DNA of 64,000 nt, from NCBI RefSeq assembly GCF_000577275.2, contig NZ_HG916852.1, positions 313,001-377,000 on the forward strand. Direction: 5' to 3'. The stretch is from Rhizobium favelukesii. GTDB taxonomy: Bacteria; Pseudomonadota; Alphaproteobacteria; Rhizobiales; Rhizobiaceae. Position 1 is the stretch's first letter; each line of letters opens with the position of its first letter. Both the position numbers and the translations under genes were made by a program. This document shows, piece by piece, positions 54,920-63,424 of this stretch. The notes below the pieces were generated by a model. That model was not told the DNA's origin. It did not search any database and saw only the letters and a list, made by a program, of their open reading frames with translations.

Positions 54920-55612
54920 TCAGAAATCCAGATCGGCGTAGTGCGAAACCGGTGTCAGACCCCGCACGCGCTCGGTAAGCAGCGGTCGGAAGGATGGACG
55001 CGACTTCAGGCGCTGATACCAATCCTTGACAACAGGAGCTTCCGACCAGTCGATTTCGCCGAGATAATCGAGAATGGAAACTGCTGAGGCAGCAGCCAGG
55101 TCGGCATAGCTCATTCGGTCACCCGCCAGCCACTGGCGTGAGCCTGCGAGCCATGTCAGGTATTTCATGTGCTGGCGGATATTCGCCCGTGCCGTGCGAA
55201 GGATCTTAGAATCCGGCGCACCACCACCCTGATCCGCCGTCATCTGCAGTTTATAAACGCGCTCGCGGGCAAGCGGCTTGGTCACGTCGGTTTCCATCTT
55301 CTGCATGAACCACTCTGTCAGCCGACGAATTTCGGCGCGCTGGAATGGATCTTCGGCCAGCAGCCGGCGATCGCGCTTCAGGACGCCGTGCGTCTCGTCG
55401 AGATACTCGGAGATCACAGCGGCGCCACACAGTGCCCGCATGCTGTCATCGACGTAGACCGGCAATGTTCCGGCTGGGTTCAGCGCGAGGAAATCCCGGC
55501 GCTTCTCCCATGTCTGCTCCTCGATCAGGTCCGTCTGATAGCCGTATTCCGTCAGGATCAACCGAACGAAGCGTGATGCGGATGACATGGGGTGATGGTA
55601 GAGCGTGGGCAT
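54920..55612 (-). CDS. Glutathione S-transferase family protein
   Basis: This 230-aa protein has an N-terminal thioredoxin-like domain (LYHHPMSSASRFVRLILTEYG, Ser at the active position) with NPAGTLPVYVDD and AAVISEYLDET for glutathione. The helical C-terminal domain contains SYADLAAASAVSILDYLGEIDW. It belongs to the bacterial GST group found beside queG in rhizobia. Probably co-transcribed with queG and the SDR-like gene. Confidence 0.92.
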   Translation of the reverse strand: MPTLYHHPMSSASRFVRLILTEYGYQTDLIEEQTWEKRRDFLALNPAGTLPVYVDDSMRALCGAAVISEYLDETHGVLKRDRRLLAEDPFQRAEIRRLTEWFMQKMETDVTKPLARERVYKLQMTADQGGGAPDSKILRTARANIRQHMKYLTWLAGSRQWLAGDRMSYADLAAASAVSILDYLGEIDWSEAPVVKDWYQRLKSRPSFRPLLTERVRGLTPVSHYADLDF

Positions 55613-55860
55613 CGATTCTCGGATTTTTTGATGGGTGTGGTGCGTTGCGGAAGCGCGATAATCATAGCGCCCTAGTCATGACTCATTCGTTGAAGCTATA
55701 GGAGCTTGGACCTTCCAATACAAGCGAGTCGGATTGCGGACCGCCTGACAAAGGACGTGGACGTGCCCGAAAAACTGATTTTTGCTTCTCGCCCTGTCTT
55801 CGTCACTTCCAGACGCCATAACCCCAACGAAAGCCCGACCAAACTCCACGGAGAGAATTC

Positions 55861-56658
55861 ATGGATCATGTAAACTCTATAATTCTAGGCATAATAGAGG
55901 GAATTACCGAGTTTCTGCCGATTTCGAGCACCGGCCACCTCATCATTGCGGAGCAATGGCTCGGCCACCGGTCGGATATGTTCAATATCGTTATTCAGGC
56001 AGGCGCCATCCTCGCCGTCACGATCATTTACTGGCGTCGGCTATTGGACCTGGTGCTCGGATGGCGGGATCCGCGGAACCGCACCTACGCCGCCAAGCTG
56101 ATCGTCGCGTTTCTCATCACGGCGATCCTCGGACTTGTCGTCAAGAAGCTCGGCTTTCAGCTGCCTGAGACTGCGACGCCGATCGCCTGGGCGCTGATCA
56201 TCGGCGGTGTCTGGATGATGTTTGCCGAATGGGCAGCTGCCCGCCGGCCGCCCCACAAGGAGATAACCTGGCTCGTTGCCATCTTGGTCGGCATTGCCCA
56301 GGTGGTTGCCGGCGTCTTCCCGGGAACCTCACGCTCCGGCGCCACGATTTTCGTCGCCATGCTGGCAGGCACGGGCAATCGGGCCGCGGCGACAGAATTC
56401 GCTTTTCTCGTCGGTATCCCGACCATGTATGCCGCGAGTGCCTTTGAATTGCTGAAGACGTTCAAGGATGGTGGAGCAGCAAACGAGGATTGGACCGGCC
56501 TCGGGATCGCCTTCGTCGTTTCCACGGTGGTCGCGTTCATCGCCGTGAAATGGCTGCTATCCTATATCCGGAGCAACCGGTTTACAGTGTTTGCGATCTA
56601 CCGCATCATTCTCGGAGTTATTCTGCTCGGCATGGCAGCGTCCGGCATGATTGCCTGA
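55861..56658 (+). CDS. uppP: Undecaprenyl-diphosphatase
   Basis: This 265-aa BacA/UppP protein recycles undecaprenyl pyrophosphate for peptidoglycan and confers bacitracin resistance. The catalytic motif is EGITEFLPISSTGHL (13-27) and the second is PGTSRSGATI near 150. About eight hydrophobic helices are present. GGAGAG precedes the ATG. A strong hairpin follows the stop. It may also feed the polyprenyl-linked glycan cassette at 5.6-10.1 kb. Confidence 0.96.
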   Translation: MDHVNSIILGIIEGITEFLPISSTGHLIIAEQWLGHRSDMFNIVIQAGAILAVTIIYWRRLLDLVLGWRDPRNRTYAAKLIVAFLITAILGLVVKKLGFQLPETATPIAWALIIGGVWMMFAEWAAARRPPHKEITWLVAILVGIAQVVAGVFPGTSRSGATIFVAMLAGTGNRAAATEFAFLVGIPTMYAASAFELLKTFKDGGAANEDWTGLGIAFVVSTVVAFIAVKWLLSYIRSNRFTVFAIYRIILGVILLGMAASGMIA

Positions 56659-56666
56659 TACGATTG

Positions 56667-56698
56667 CCGCATTCGCGCAATCCATGGCGCGAATGCGG
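56667..56698 (+). terminator. uppP terminator hairpin
   Basis: CCGCATTCGCGC and GCGCGAATGCGG form a perfect 12-bp stem with an 8-nt loop, nine bases after the uppP stop and followed by ATTTAAT. Confidence 0.8.
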
Positions 56699-56785
56699 AT
56701 TTAATCCGCCATCGTTTCCCGCAAGCCGGAAACAGCGAACTCACAGCTTAAAGCGCTATGCTTCAGGCGTTCTGTTCGGGTAATG

Positions 56786-56803
56786 CCGGCGCCGAGGCGC
56801 CGG
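56786..56803. terminator. Small GC hairpin, possibly bidirectional
   Basis: CCGGCGCC and GGCGCCGG pair around GA, followed on the plus strand by TCTTTC. It also lies just beyond the stop of the minus-strand small gene at 56811. Confidence 0.5.
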
Positions 56804-56810
56804 TCTTTCG

Positions 56811-56963
56811 TCACCGACTGATGGAGCCGGTCTCGCAGGGATCAACGCCGTAGGCTGGCGAGCACTCGCCCTTCACCGCTGCAACCGAACCGGGTGCGAT
56901 GAAGGAGCCTGCCAGAATTACCAGCGCCGCACACGCAAACAGGAGCGCGATTGACCTACCCAT
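56811..56963 (-). CDS. Tiny exported protein, 50 aa
   Basis: ATG at 56963 opens a frame with a classical signal peptide (GRSIALLFACAALVILAGSFIA), then a short mature part with two cysteines (KGECSPAYGVDPCETGSISR). AAAGG lies about ten bases upstream. The mature peptide would have about 25 residues and one possible disulphide. The family is not recognised; short secreted proteins of this kind are common in rhizobia. It is flanked by two hairpins. Confidence 0.6.
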   Translation of the reverse strand: MGRSIALLFACAALVILAGSFIAPGSVAAVKGECSPAYGVDPCETGSISR

Positions 56964-57188
56964 CGAAGAAAGCCTTTCAAAAGTCGTTGGCGCGCCGTCA
57001 AAGGCGCTGAGTCCATTGGGAGACGCGCGGGGTGTGTAGTCAGTGGAGTGACAAATAGCAATAAATGTTCCTGCTAAATTTGGTGTTAATTCCGCTAATT
57101 TTTACGTGCGGCTTTTATGCAACTTATGCCCGTTCGGCGCCGGGAAAAAGCGTGCACAACTTGCGCGATTCTGAAAAAACTTTCCACG

Positions 57189-57221
57189 AAAAACGCCGCC
57201 CGCGAAGATCGCGTGCGGCGT
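57189..57221 (-). terminator. Rho-independent terminator of the NDUFA9-like gene
   Basis: On the minus strand ACGCCGC-CGCGA and its complement form a 12-bp stem with one mismatch and a short loop, followed directly by TTTTT, 25 bp after the stop at 57246. Confidence 0.85.
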
Positions 57222-57245
57222 GGTATGTTGGGGAGTAGGATGCCC

Positions 57246-58226
57246 TCAGGCGGCCTTGCCTGATCCGGTATACTGACCGTGCGGACGATACTGCACGAGG
57301 TACGAACCAATGACCGAACTCACCAGGGTTGGTGTGACGCCGATGCCCTTCAAGGTACGGTCTTCGGCTTCCGCGTCCTTCGAAACAATATTGTCCTTCT
57401 TCAGCAGGCGCACCTGGTCGGCCGTGATCGGCGGTGTGATGAACGGAACGAGCGAGGCGATGCTGCCGATGAGCGACGCGATGCCGAAGGGGATCGAAAC
57501 CAAACGATTCTTGCGCCAGGTTGCCTTGAGCATGATCTCGAGACATTCACGGAACGTCAGCACTTCAGGTCCGCCAAGCTCATAGACTTCGCCCACGGCG
57601 ACCTTGCCCTCCACAGCCTTGGCAACGGCTTCGGCAACGTCCACGACGTAGACCGGCTGGAATTTCGTTTTGCCGCCGCCGATCAGTGGCAGAACGGGTG
57701 CGATGCGCGCCATGTCGGCAAACTTGTTGAAGAAGCTGTCCTCGGGACCGAAGACGACTGATGGACGGTAGATGATGGCATCCGGCTTGATCGCGTGGAT
57801 CGCTGCTTCGGCGCGACCCTTGGTGCGGGCGTATCCGGAGTCGGAATGCGCGTGCGCGCCGATCGCCGAGATGTGGATCAGCTTGGCGCCGACGGCGCGG
57901 GCCGCTTCAGCGACGGCACGCGCGCCGAATTCCTGAACCGCCTCGAACGAGTTGCGGCCCGCTTCGTGCAGGATGCCGACGCAGTTGACGACGTAGTCGG
58001 CGCCTTCGACGGCGCGATCGACGGAGTTGCGGTAGCGCAGGTTCGCCTGGACGAAGGATATCTGCCCGACATTGCCGAGCGGCTGCAGGAAGCCGGCGAG
58101 ATCCGGGCGGCGAACGGCAACGCGGATGCGGTAGCCGCGCTTTGCGAGCGTGCGCACGATATGCCTGCCGATGAAGCCGGACCCTCCGAACACGGTGACG
58201 AGTGGCGGCAGGTTGGCAAGGGTCAT
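57246..58226 (-). CDS. Complex I NDUFA9-like NAD(P)H-binding protein
   Basis: This 326-aa atypical SDR has VTVFGGSGFIGRHIVRTLAKRG (N-terminal Rossmann motif, NADP-like) and VRRPDLAGFLQ. YVVNCVGILHEAGRNSF and QFGARAVAEAARAVGAKLIHISAIGA are typical of the NDUFA9/39-kDa complex I subunit family. Alphaproteobacteria carry this close relative of the mitochondrial accessory subunit outside the nuo operon. It may bind quinone or assist respiratory chain function. It ends in a clear terminator. Confidence 0.9.
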   Translation of the reverse strand: MTLANLPPLVTVFGGSGFIGRHIVRTLAKRGYRIRVAVRRPDLAGFLQPLGNVGQISFVQANLRYRNSVDRAVEGADYVVNCVGILHEAGRNSFEAVQEFGARAVAEAARAVGAKLIHISAIGAHAHSDSGYARTKGRAEAAIHAIKPDAIIYRPSVVFGPEDSFFNKFADMARIAPVLPLIGGGKTKFQPVYVVDVAEAVAKAVEGKVAVGEVYELGGPEVLTFRECLEIMLKATWRKNRLVSIPFGIASLIGSIASLVPFITPPITADQVRLLKKDNIVSKDAEAEDRTLKGIGVTPTLVSSVIGSYLVQYRPHGQYTGSGKAA

Positions 58227-58338
58227 GACAGGCTCCTCGAAAGGCTCAGTTGTGTGATCGATCTGGTTTCGTCTTAGACCAATCGCGGCGCGACGAAAAG
58301 GGCCATCACGCCGCAGTTCTCAGGGCCGAAAATTTGCC

Positions 58339-58626
58339 TCAGATGCCTTCGACGACGACCATCTCGGCATCGGCGATTTCCTGGCGGATTTTGGCGGCGA
58401 TCTGGTATTCGGGCGAATTGTAGCAATCGACGGCGTGCTGCATGGAGGGGAACTCGATTACGACGTTGCGCGCCCGCGCCTTGCCCTCGAGCTCGGTGAT
58501 CGCGCCGCCGCGGGCGAGAAAGTTGGCGCCATACTTCTCGAAGGCCGGCTTGGCGGCCGCAACATAGTCCTTGTAGCGCTCGGTCTCGCGAACGTCGACG
58601 CGTGCGATCCAGTATCCTTTTGCCAT
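58339..58626 (-). CDS. DUF1330 protein
   Basis: This 95-aa dimeric alpha+beta barrel protein starts GYWIARVDVRETERYKDYV and has FLARGGAITELEG and ARNVVIEFPSMQHAVDCYNSPEY, the DUF1330 pattern. The function is unknown. It lies 24 bp downstream of pyrF and is the last gene of a compact minus-strand group (pmtA, histidine phosphatase, pyrF, DUF1330). This group composition is common in Rhizobiaceae. Confidence 0.92.
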   Translation of the reverse strand: MAKGYWIARVDVRETERYKDYVAAAKPAFEKYGANFLARGGAITELEGKARARNVVIEFPSMQHAVDCYNSPEYQIAAKIRQEIADAEMVVVEGI

Positions 58627-58650
58627 CTCAACGCTCCCTGGCTTGGTTGA

Positions 58651-59346
58651 TTATTGAAGGGCCGCCGACATTTCGGCGAGGATTGCCCGAGCCGCTTCCT
58701 TGGGATCAGCAGCCTTGACGATCGGGCGGGCGACGACGAGATGGGTGGAGCCGGCCTTCACTGCCGCGGCCGGCGTCATCACGCGTTTCTGGTCGCCCTT
58801 GTCGCTGCCGGCCGGGCGAATGCCCGGTGTGACGAGCGCCATATCGGGGCCGATGATCTTGCGGACGGCGGACGCTTCCTCGGCGGAGCAGACGATGCCG
58901 CCCATGCCGGCAAGGTGCGCTTGTTCGGCGCGGCGCAGTACGAGGGTATGGGGATCATACTCGTAACCAGCCGCGATCAGGTCCTGCTCATCCATCGACG
59001 TCAGCACGGTCACGCCGAGCAAGCAGAGGTCGGATCCCTTCGCGGCCTCGACCGCAGCTTTCATCGCCTTCGGATAGGCGTGCAGCGTCAGCATCGACAT
59101 CCCCATCTTGACGATGTTCTCGACGCCTGAGGCGACTGTGTTGTCGATGTCGAGCAGCTTCATGTCGAGGAAGATCTTCTTGCCGCTCTTGGCAAGGTCG
59201 CGCGCAAATTCCAGGCCGCCGGCAAAGGCAAGCTGATAGCCGATCTTGTAGAAAACGACGTCGTCGCCAAGCATAGTGACGATCTTCTCAGCCTCGCCAA
59301 GCGTTGGAACATCCAGCCCGACGATCAGCCGCTCGCGTGCATCCAT
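58651..59346 (-). CDS. pyrF: Orotidine-5'-phosphate decarboxylase
   Basis: This 231-aa TIM-barrel enzyme makes UMP in pyrimidine synthesis. ATG 59346 is chosen; the longer frame from 59409 is not conserved. Seen are [10 protein letters not shown] (Asp12), FYKIGYQL (Lys34), the catalytic [11 protein letters not shown] (Asp61, Lys63, Asp66 region) and [18 protein letters not shown] with the phosphate-binding arginine. The length is standard for group I enzymes. It follows the histidine phosphatase by one base. Confidence 0.96.
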   Translation of the reverse strand: MDARERLIVGLDVPTLGEAEKIVTMLGDDVVFYKIGYQLAFAGGLEFARDLAKSGKKIFLDMKLLDIDNTVASGVENIVKMGMSMLTLHAYPKAMKAAVEAAKGSDLCLLGVTVLTSMDEQDLIAAGYEYDPHTLVLRRAEQAHLAGMGGIVCSAEEASAVRKIIGPDMALVTPGIRPAGSDKGDQKRVMTPAAAVKAGSTHLVVARPIVKAADPKEAARAILAEMSAALQ

Positions 59347-59347
59347 G

Positions 59348-59935
59348 TCACATCCATCCCTGCCACTCTTCGATAGGCGTCCAGTCGCACGATGGGCGCC
59401 GATCCGCAAGGCTGAAACAGTAGAGATTGCCGCCGCCTCCCGGCTGGTCGCCGTCGCGCCGGATCGGCCGGCCCTGCAAATGGCACTTCAGCAAGGTTCC
59501 CACGCCTCCGTGGCCCACGAATGCAATGGGCAAGGCGGGATCATGCGAAGCGAGGACATCGGTGACGGCCGAAACGATCCGCCGTTGCGCATCGATCGCC
59601 CGTTCCCAACCTCTGAAGCTCTCTTCGGGATGCGCAAAGAACCAGTCGGCCGCCTTCTCGAATTCCGGCGGCGGCAGGAAACCGGTGGCCGAGCGGTCGT
59701 TCTCGTGCATGCCGTGGACGATCTCGACGGGCACCCCTGCAGCGGCGGCAAGGATCTCCGCGGTCTCGATCGCTTTCGTCTCGTGGCTGGAAACGATGCG
59801 CCGCAGCTGCCGCACCCAACTGCTTTCGGCTGCCTTGCGGGTGCGCGCGGCACCCGTCTCCGACAATCCCCATTTGGGCACGGGAACGGCTGGATCGATC
59901 TTCACTTGCGGATGGGTGATGTAGAGGCCAAACAC
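59348..59935 (-). CDS. Histidine-phosphatase superfamily protein with variant RHG motif
   Basis: This 195-aa protein has the phosphoglycerate-mutase-like fold: [11 protein letters not shown] (middle acidic motif) and [11 protein letters not shown] (second His). The usual N-terminal RHG is replaced by YITHPQV, keeping His but not Arg or Gly. [11 protein letters not shown] and [14 protein letters not shown] match the fold. Such THPQ variants are frequent in rhizobia and may be active on other phosphoesters. It is co-transcribed with pyrF. Confidence 0.85.
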   Translation of the reverse strand: MFGLYITHPQVKIDPAVPVPKWGLSETGAARTRKAAESSWVRQLRRIVSSHETKAIETAEILAAAAGVPVEIVHGMHENDRSATGFLPPPEFEKAADWFFAHPEESFRGWERAIDAQRRIVSAVTDVLASHDPALPIAFVGHGGVGTLLKCHLQGRPIRRDGDQPGGGGNLYCFSLADRRPSCDWTPIEEWQGWM

Positions 59936-59940
59936 CGGGT

Positions 59941-60534
59941 TCAGCTGCGCCGGTAGATCCAGAGCTGCGCCGGCGGGATGTTGCGAACGATGAAGTCGAA
60001 GTGCTGGATGTGATAGCGATCCGGCCGGGCAATGATTGGCGACACCGGGCCGTAGGAAATCTGCACGACGGGCCGGCCTGCCGGCAGGCGGTCGAGCAGG
60101 CTTTCCAAAAGCGCGATGCGCGCCTGCATCGGGAAGTTCAGGAGCGGAACGGCGGAAACGACGGAATCGAAAGTCTGACCCTTCAGGTCACCGAGCGTCT
60201 TGTCGAGGTTGAACGCATCGCCATTGATGAAGTTCACGCCCGGATAGAGCCGGACCAGGTGCTCGTAGAAATCCGTCGAATACTCGACGGCGACCAGATT
60301 TTCCGGCTTTACCCCGCGCCCGAGGATTGCCTTGGTGATCGCCCCGGTGCCCGGTCCAAGCTCGAGAACCGGCAAGCCGGAGTGCAGGTTGACGACGCTC
60401 GCCATCTTGCGCGCGGTGATGGAGGACGTGGGAACGATCGAACCGACGGTCTTCGGCCCCTGCATCATTCCCTTGAAGAAGCGGATCTCCTCATCGAACT
60501 TCTTGCCCAGCCGTTCCTTCAGGCGCAACGCCAT
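59941..60534 (-). CDS. pmtA: Phospholipid N-methyltransferase
   Basis: This 197-aa SAM methyltransferase of the Sinorhizobium PmtA type converts phosphatidylethanolamine to phosphatidylcholine. The start LKERLGKKFDEEIRFFKGMMQGPKTVGSIVPTSS is near-diagnostic. SAM motif I is LELGPGTG (57-64), and YSTDFYEHLVRLYP and VSAVPLLNFP follow. It acts at the inner membrane surface. It lies five bases upstream of the histidine phosphatase gene and 116 bp after dnaN. Confidence 0.92.
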   Translation of the reverse strand: MALRLKERLGKKFDEEIRFFKGMMQGPKTVGSIVPTSSITARKMASVVNLHSGLPVLELGPGTGAITKAILGRGVKPENLVAVEYSTDFYEHLVRLYPGVNFINGDAFNLDKTLGDLKGQTFDSVVSAVPLLNFPMQARIALLESLLDRLPAGRPVVQISYGPVSPIIARPDRYHIQHFDFIVRNIPPAQLWIYRRS

Positions 60535-60649
60535 GCCGTCCTCCTAGATATGCAACCAGCAGCCCGGTCCCTAATTGCGGCCAGTCGGCACGAAAAACAA
60601 GACCCGACGTCGCAATTGACAAAATTTGCGTAGTAAATGCGACGCGCGC

Positions 60650-61768
60650 CTAGACGCGCATCGGCATCAGCACATAGAGAGCGTCGTCACCGGCCGTGTC
60701 GCGAATGAGCGTTGGCGAGCCGGCATCGGCGAGCAGGAAGATCGCTTCGTCGCCCGAAAGCTGCGCCGTGATGTCGAGCAGGTACTTCGCGTTGAAGCCG
60801 ATTTCCATGGCATCTGTATCGTAGCCGACCGCGACTTCTTCGGTTGCACTGCCGGAATCCGGGTTGTTGACGGTGAGTAGTAGCTGGCCGTCGGAGAGGG
60901 CGAGCTTGACCGCGCGGCCACGCTCGGAGGAGATCGTCGAGACGCGGTCGACGGCCTGCGCGAAGGTCGTGCAGTCGACCCGCATTTCCTTGTCATTGTT
61001 GGTCGGGATGACGCGTTGGTAGTCCGGGAACGTGCCGTCGATCAGCTTCGAGGTGATGACGATCGAGCCGATGCTGAGACGGATTTTGGCGTCGGAAACT
61101 TCGACGGTCACAATCGCGTCGGGTACATCGACAAGCTTCTGCAACTCGCCCACGGTCTTGCGCGGGATGATGATGCCGGGCATGCCTTCCGAGCCTGAGG
61201 GCGCATCCACGTCGGCCCGGGCGAGGCGGTGGCCGTCGGTTGCAACGGCGCGCAACTTCAGGTCGCCCTTGCTTTCGATGGTGTGGAAGAAAATGCCGTT
61301 CAGATAGTAGCGGGTTTCCTCGGTCGAGATCGCGAACTGCGTGCGATCGATCAGCATCTTGAGGTCGGTCGCCTTCAGCTTGAAGGTATGGCTGAAGGTG
61401 CCGGCGGTGAGATCGGGGAAGTCGGATTCCGGCAGGCACTGCAGCGAGAACTTGGAGCGGCCTGACTGAACCGACATCGAGCCGCCGTCGGTGCTGGTCG
61501 CAAGCAGCACTTCAGAACCGTCCGGCAGCTTACGCACGATGTCGTAAAGAAGATGTGCGGGAACGGTCGTTGCGCCCGCCTGTTCGACGTTGGCAGGCGT
61601 CGCCTCGGTCACCTCGAGGTCTAGGTCGGTTGCCTTCATGTCCAGGTTCTGGCCGTCGGCACGCAGCAGGATGTTTGACAGGATCGGGATTGTGTTCCGG
61701 CGTTCGACCACGCGATGCACGTGGTTCAGCGACTTCAAAAGGTTGGACCGCTCAATTGTAATACGCAT
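60650..61768 (-). CDS. dnaN: DNA polymerase III beta sliding clamp
   Basis: This 372-aa protein forms the ring-shaped clamp that holds polymerases on DNA. Three similar domains are visible: MRITIERSNLLKSLNHVHRVVERRNTIPILSN, then a middle domain with TETRYYLNGIFFH (STEETRYYLNGIF), and a C-terminal domain that ends ALYVLMPMRV, the clamp's binding pocket tail. It is complete and unremarkable. It is divergent from rsmI with a 252-bp gap. Confidence 0.98.
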   Translation of the reverse strand: MRITIERSNLLKSLNHVHRVVERRNTIPILSNILLRADGQNLDMKATDLDLEVTEATPANVEQAGATTVPAHLLYDIVRKLPDGSEVLLATSTDGGSMSVQSGRSKFSLQCLPESDFPDLTAGTFSHTFKLKATDLKMLIDRTQFAISTEETRYYLNGIFFHTIESKGDLKLRAVATDGHRLARADVDAPSGSEGMPGIIIPRKTVGELQKLVDVPDAIVTVEVSDAKIRLSIGSIVITSKLIDGTFPDYQRVIPTNNDKEMRVDCTTFAQAVDRVSTISSERGRAVKLALSDGQLLLTVNNPDSGSATEEVAVGYDTDAMEIGFNAKYLLDITAQLSGDEAIFLLADAGSPTLIRDTAGDDALYVLMPMRV

Positions 61769-62020
61769 GGGATGCTACCGCTTTCGACCGTTACTGCTTG
61801 GGCGCGCATGTCGCGCGCCGCAAGGAATGCTTTTGCCCAAAAGGGACCGGAGAGTGGACAGGCAAAATGGCAGAATTTTGCGACGGATTGCAAGAGGCGC
61901 AAACGGAAGCGTCGATGCAATTGCCGTTTTCCCGCGCAATGCTCACAGAAATTGCAGCGGCCTTGCCGAACTGCAAGGTCTCGCCCATAAAGGCGCGAAG
62001 CCAAAGAAAGCAGAAGTACC

Positions 62021-62941
62021 TTGAGCAACGACGATGTGATGGCCGAAGGCGGCAGGCAACGCAGCTTCCGCCTGCACAATATGTCCATTCCGGCACGGCC
62101 ATTGGAGTCGGCGCTGTATCTCGTCGCAACGCCGATCGGCAATCTCGGCGACATCACCCTGCGCGCACTGGAAACGCTCGCCGGTGCCGATGTGCTGGCC
62201 TGCGAGGACACGCGCGTCACCCGCGTGCTGCTGGACCGCTACGGCATTCAGAACCGCCCCTACGCCTATCACGAGCACAATGCCGAGGAGGCTGGCCCGC
62301 GACTGATGCAGGCGCTGGAGGCCGGCAAATCCGTCGCTCTTGTATCTGATGCCGGGACGCCCCTGGTCTCAGACCCCGGCTATCGTCTCGCACAGAGCGC
62401 CATCGAGGCAGGTTATCGCGTCGTGCCCATTCCCGGTGCGTCCGCCCCGCTTGCCGCTCTGGTTGGCTCCGGCCTGCCCAACGCTGCCTTTCTCTTCGCC
62501 GGTTTTCTGCCGACCAAGGACAAGGCGCGTCGCGATCGTCTGGCTGAGTTCGTAGCCGTTTCCGCAACACTGATGTTCTTTGAATCGCCGCATCGCATAG
62601 CGGCAACGCTGGCCGCTGCCGCCGATGTGCTCGGCGGTGATCGCGTGGCCTCCGTCTGTCGCGAATTGACCAAGACGTACGAGGAGTTTCGCCGCGGTAC
62701 GCTGGCGGAGCTTGCTGCACATTATGCCGATGTCGACAGCGTCAAAGGCGAGATCGTGCTTGTCATTGGTCCGCCGCCGGAGCGCCCGGTCGAAGCCGCG
62801 GATGTCGATGCGATCCTGACCGACCTAGCCAGGATCCTTCCGACCTCCAAGGCCGCCGCGGAAGCGTCGCGGCTGACGGGTCTTTCCAAGAAGGGACTCT
62901 ACCAACGGCTTCTCGACATGAAGGGCGGCGATGGGCGATAG
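62021..62941 (+). CDS. rsmI: 16S rRNA 2'-O-ribose C1402 methyltransferase
   Basis: This 306-aa tetrapyrrole-methylase-fold enzyme methylates C1402 of 16S rRNA. Characteristic are LYLVATPIGNLGDITLRAL, CEDTRVTRVLLDRYGI, ALVSDAGTPLVSDPGYRL and VPIPGASAPLAALVGSGLP. A TTG at 62021 with AGAAG upstream is the probable start; ATG at 62039 (codon 7) is possible. It overlaps yraN by 11 bases. Confidence 0.95.
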   Translation: MSNDDVMAEGGRQRSFRLHNMSIPARPLESALYLVATPIGNLGDITLRALETLAGADVLACEDTRVTRVLLDRYGIQNRPYAYHEHNAEEAGPRLMQALEAGKSVALVSDAGTPLVSDPGYRLAQSAIEAGYRVVPIPGASAPLAALVGSGLPNAAFLFAGFLPTKDKARRDRLAEFVAVSATLMFFESPHRIAATLAAAADVLGGDRVASVCRELTKTYEEFRRGTLAELAAHYADVDSVKGEIVLVIGPPPERPVEAADVDAILTDLARILPTSKAAAEASRLTGLSKKGLYQRLLDMKGGDGR

Positions 62942-63299
62942 GGCTGCCGCGACCGACCGCCGTAAGGCGCTTGGCGGGTGCCATGTCTCCGAGTATTTGG
63001 CTGCTCTCCATCTCATGCTGAAGGGTTGTCGCATCGTCGCCCTGCGCTATCGCACCAAGCTTGGTGAGATCGACATTGTTGCACGCAAGCGCAATCTGGC
63101 GATATTCGTGGAAGTGAAGGCGGGTCGCGAGGAGATGAGCGCCATCGACGCCGTGCCGCCCACGGCACAAAATCGGATCAGAGCGGCCAGCGATCTGTGG
63201 TTGGCGCGCCAACGCGATTATGCTGTGCTTTCGAAGCGTTACGATATCGTGGCCATCCTGCCGGGCCGCTTGCCTCGCCATCTTCCGAACGCCTTCTGA
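62931..63299 (+). CDS. yraN: YraN/UPF0102 nuclease-like protein
   Basis: This 122-aa protein has the restriction-endonuclease-like core: GCRIVALRYRTKLGEIDIVARKRNLAIFVEVKAG, the (G)EID-(V)EVK motif. YraN proteins are resolvase-like with unknown physiological substrate. It overlaps the rsmI end and is therefore coupled to it, the usual order in proteobacteria. In many rhizobia gshB follows next; here ugpB does. Confidence 0.92.
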   Translation: MGDRAAATDRRKALGGCHVSEYLAALHLMLKGCRIVALRYRTKLGEIDIVARKRNLAIFVEVKAGREEMSAIDAVPPTAQNRIRAASDLWLARQRDYAVLSKRYDIVAILPGRLPRHLPNAF

Positions 63300-63331
63300 T
63301 GTCGATTGCAATCGTGTGCAAAAAGCTATCG

Positions 63332-63349
63332 ATGTAACACTCCTGTCAT
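63332..63349. promoter_or_regulatory. Possible PHO box upstream of ugpB
   Basis: CTGTCAT (63343-63349) equals one half of the PhoB consensus. The expected partner 11 bp before is degenerate (ATGTAAC). ugp operons are usually under PhoB control, so it is plausible but weak. Confidence 0.35.
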
Positions 63350-63424
63350 CAAACCATTAAGGAGGCGTCATGGAAGGCCTCTATTGCACTCCTCACCCCA
63401 ATAACTGGTGGAGAGGGATTAGCC

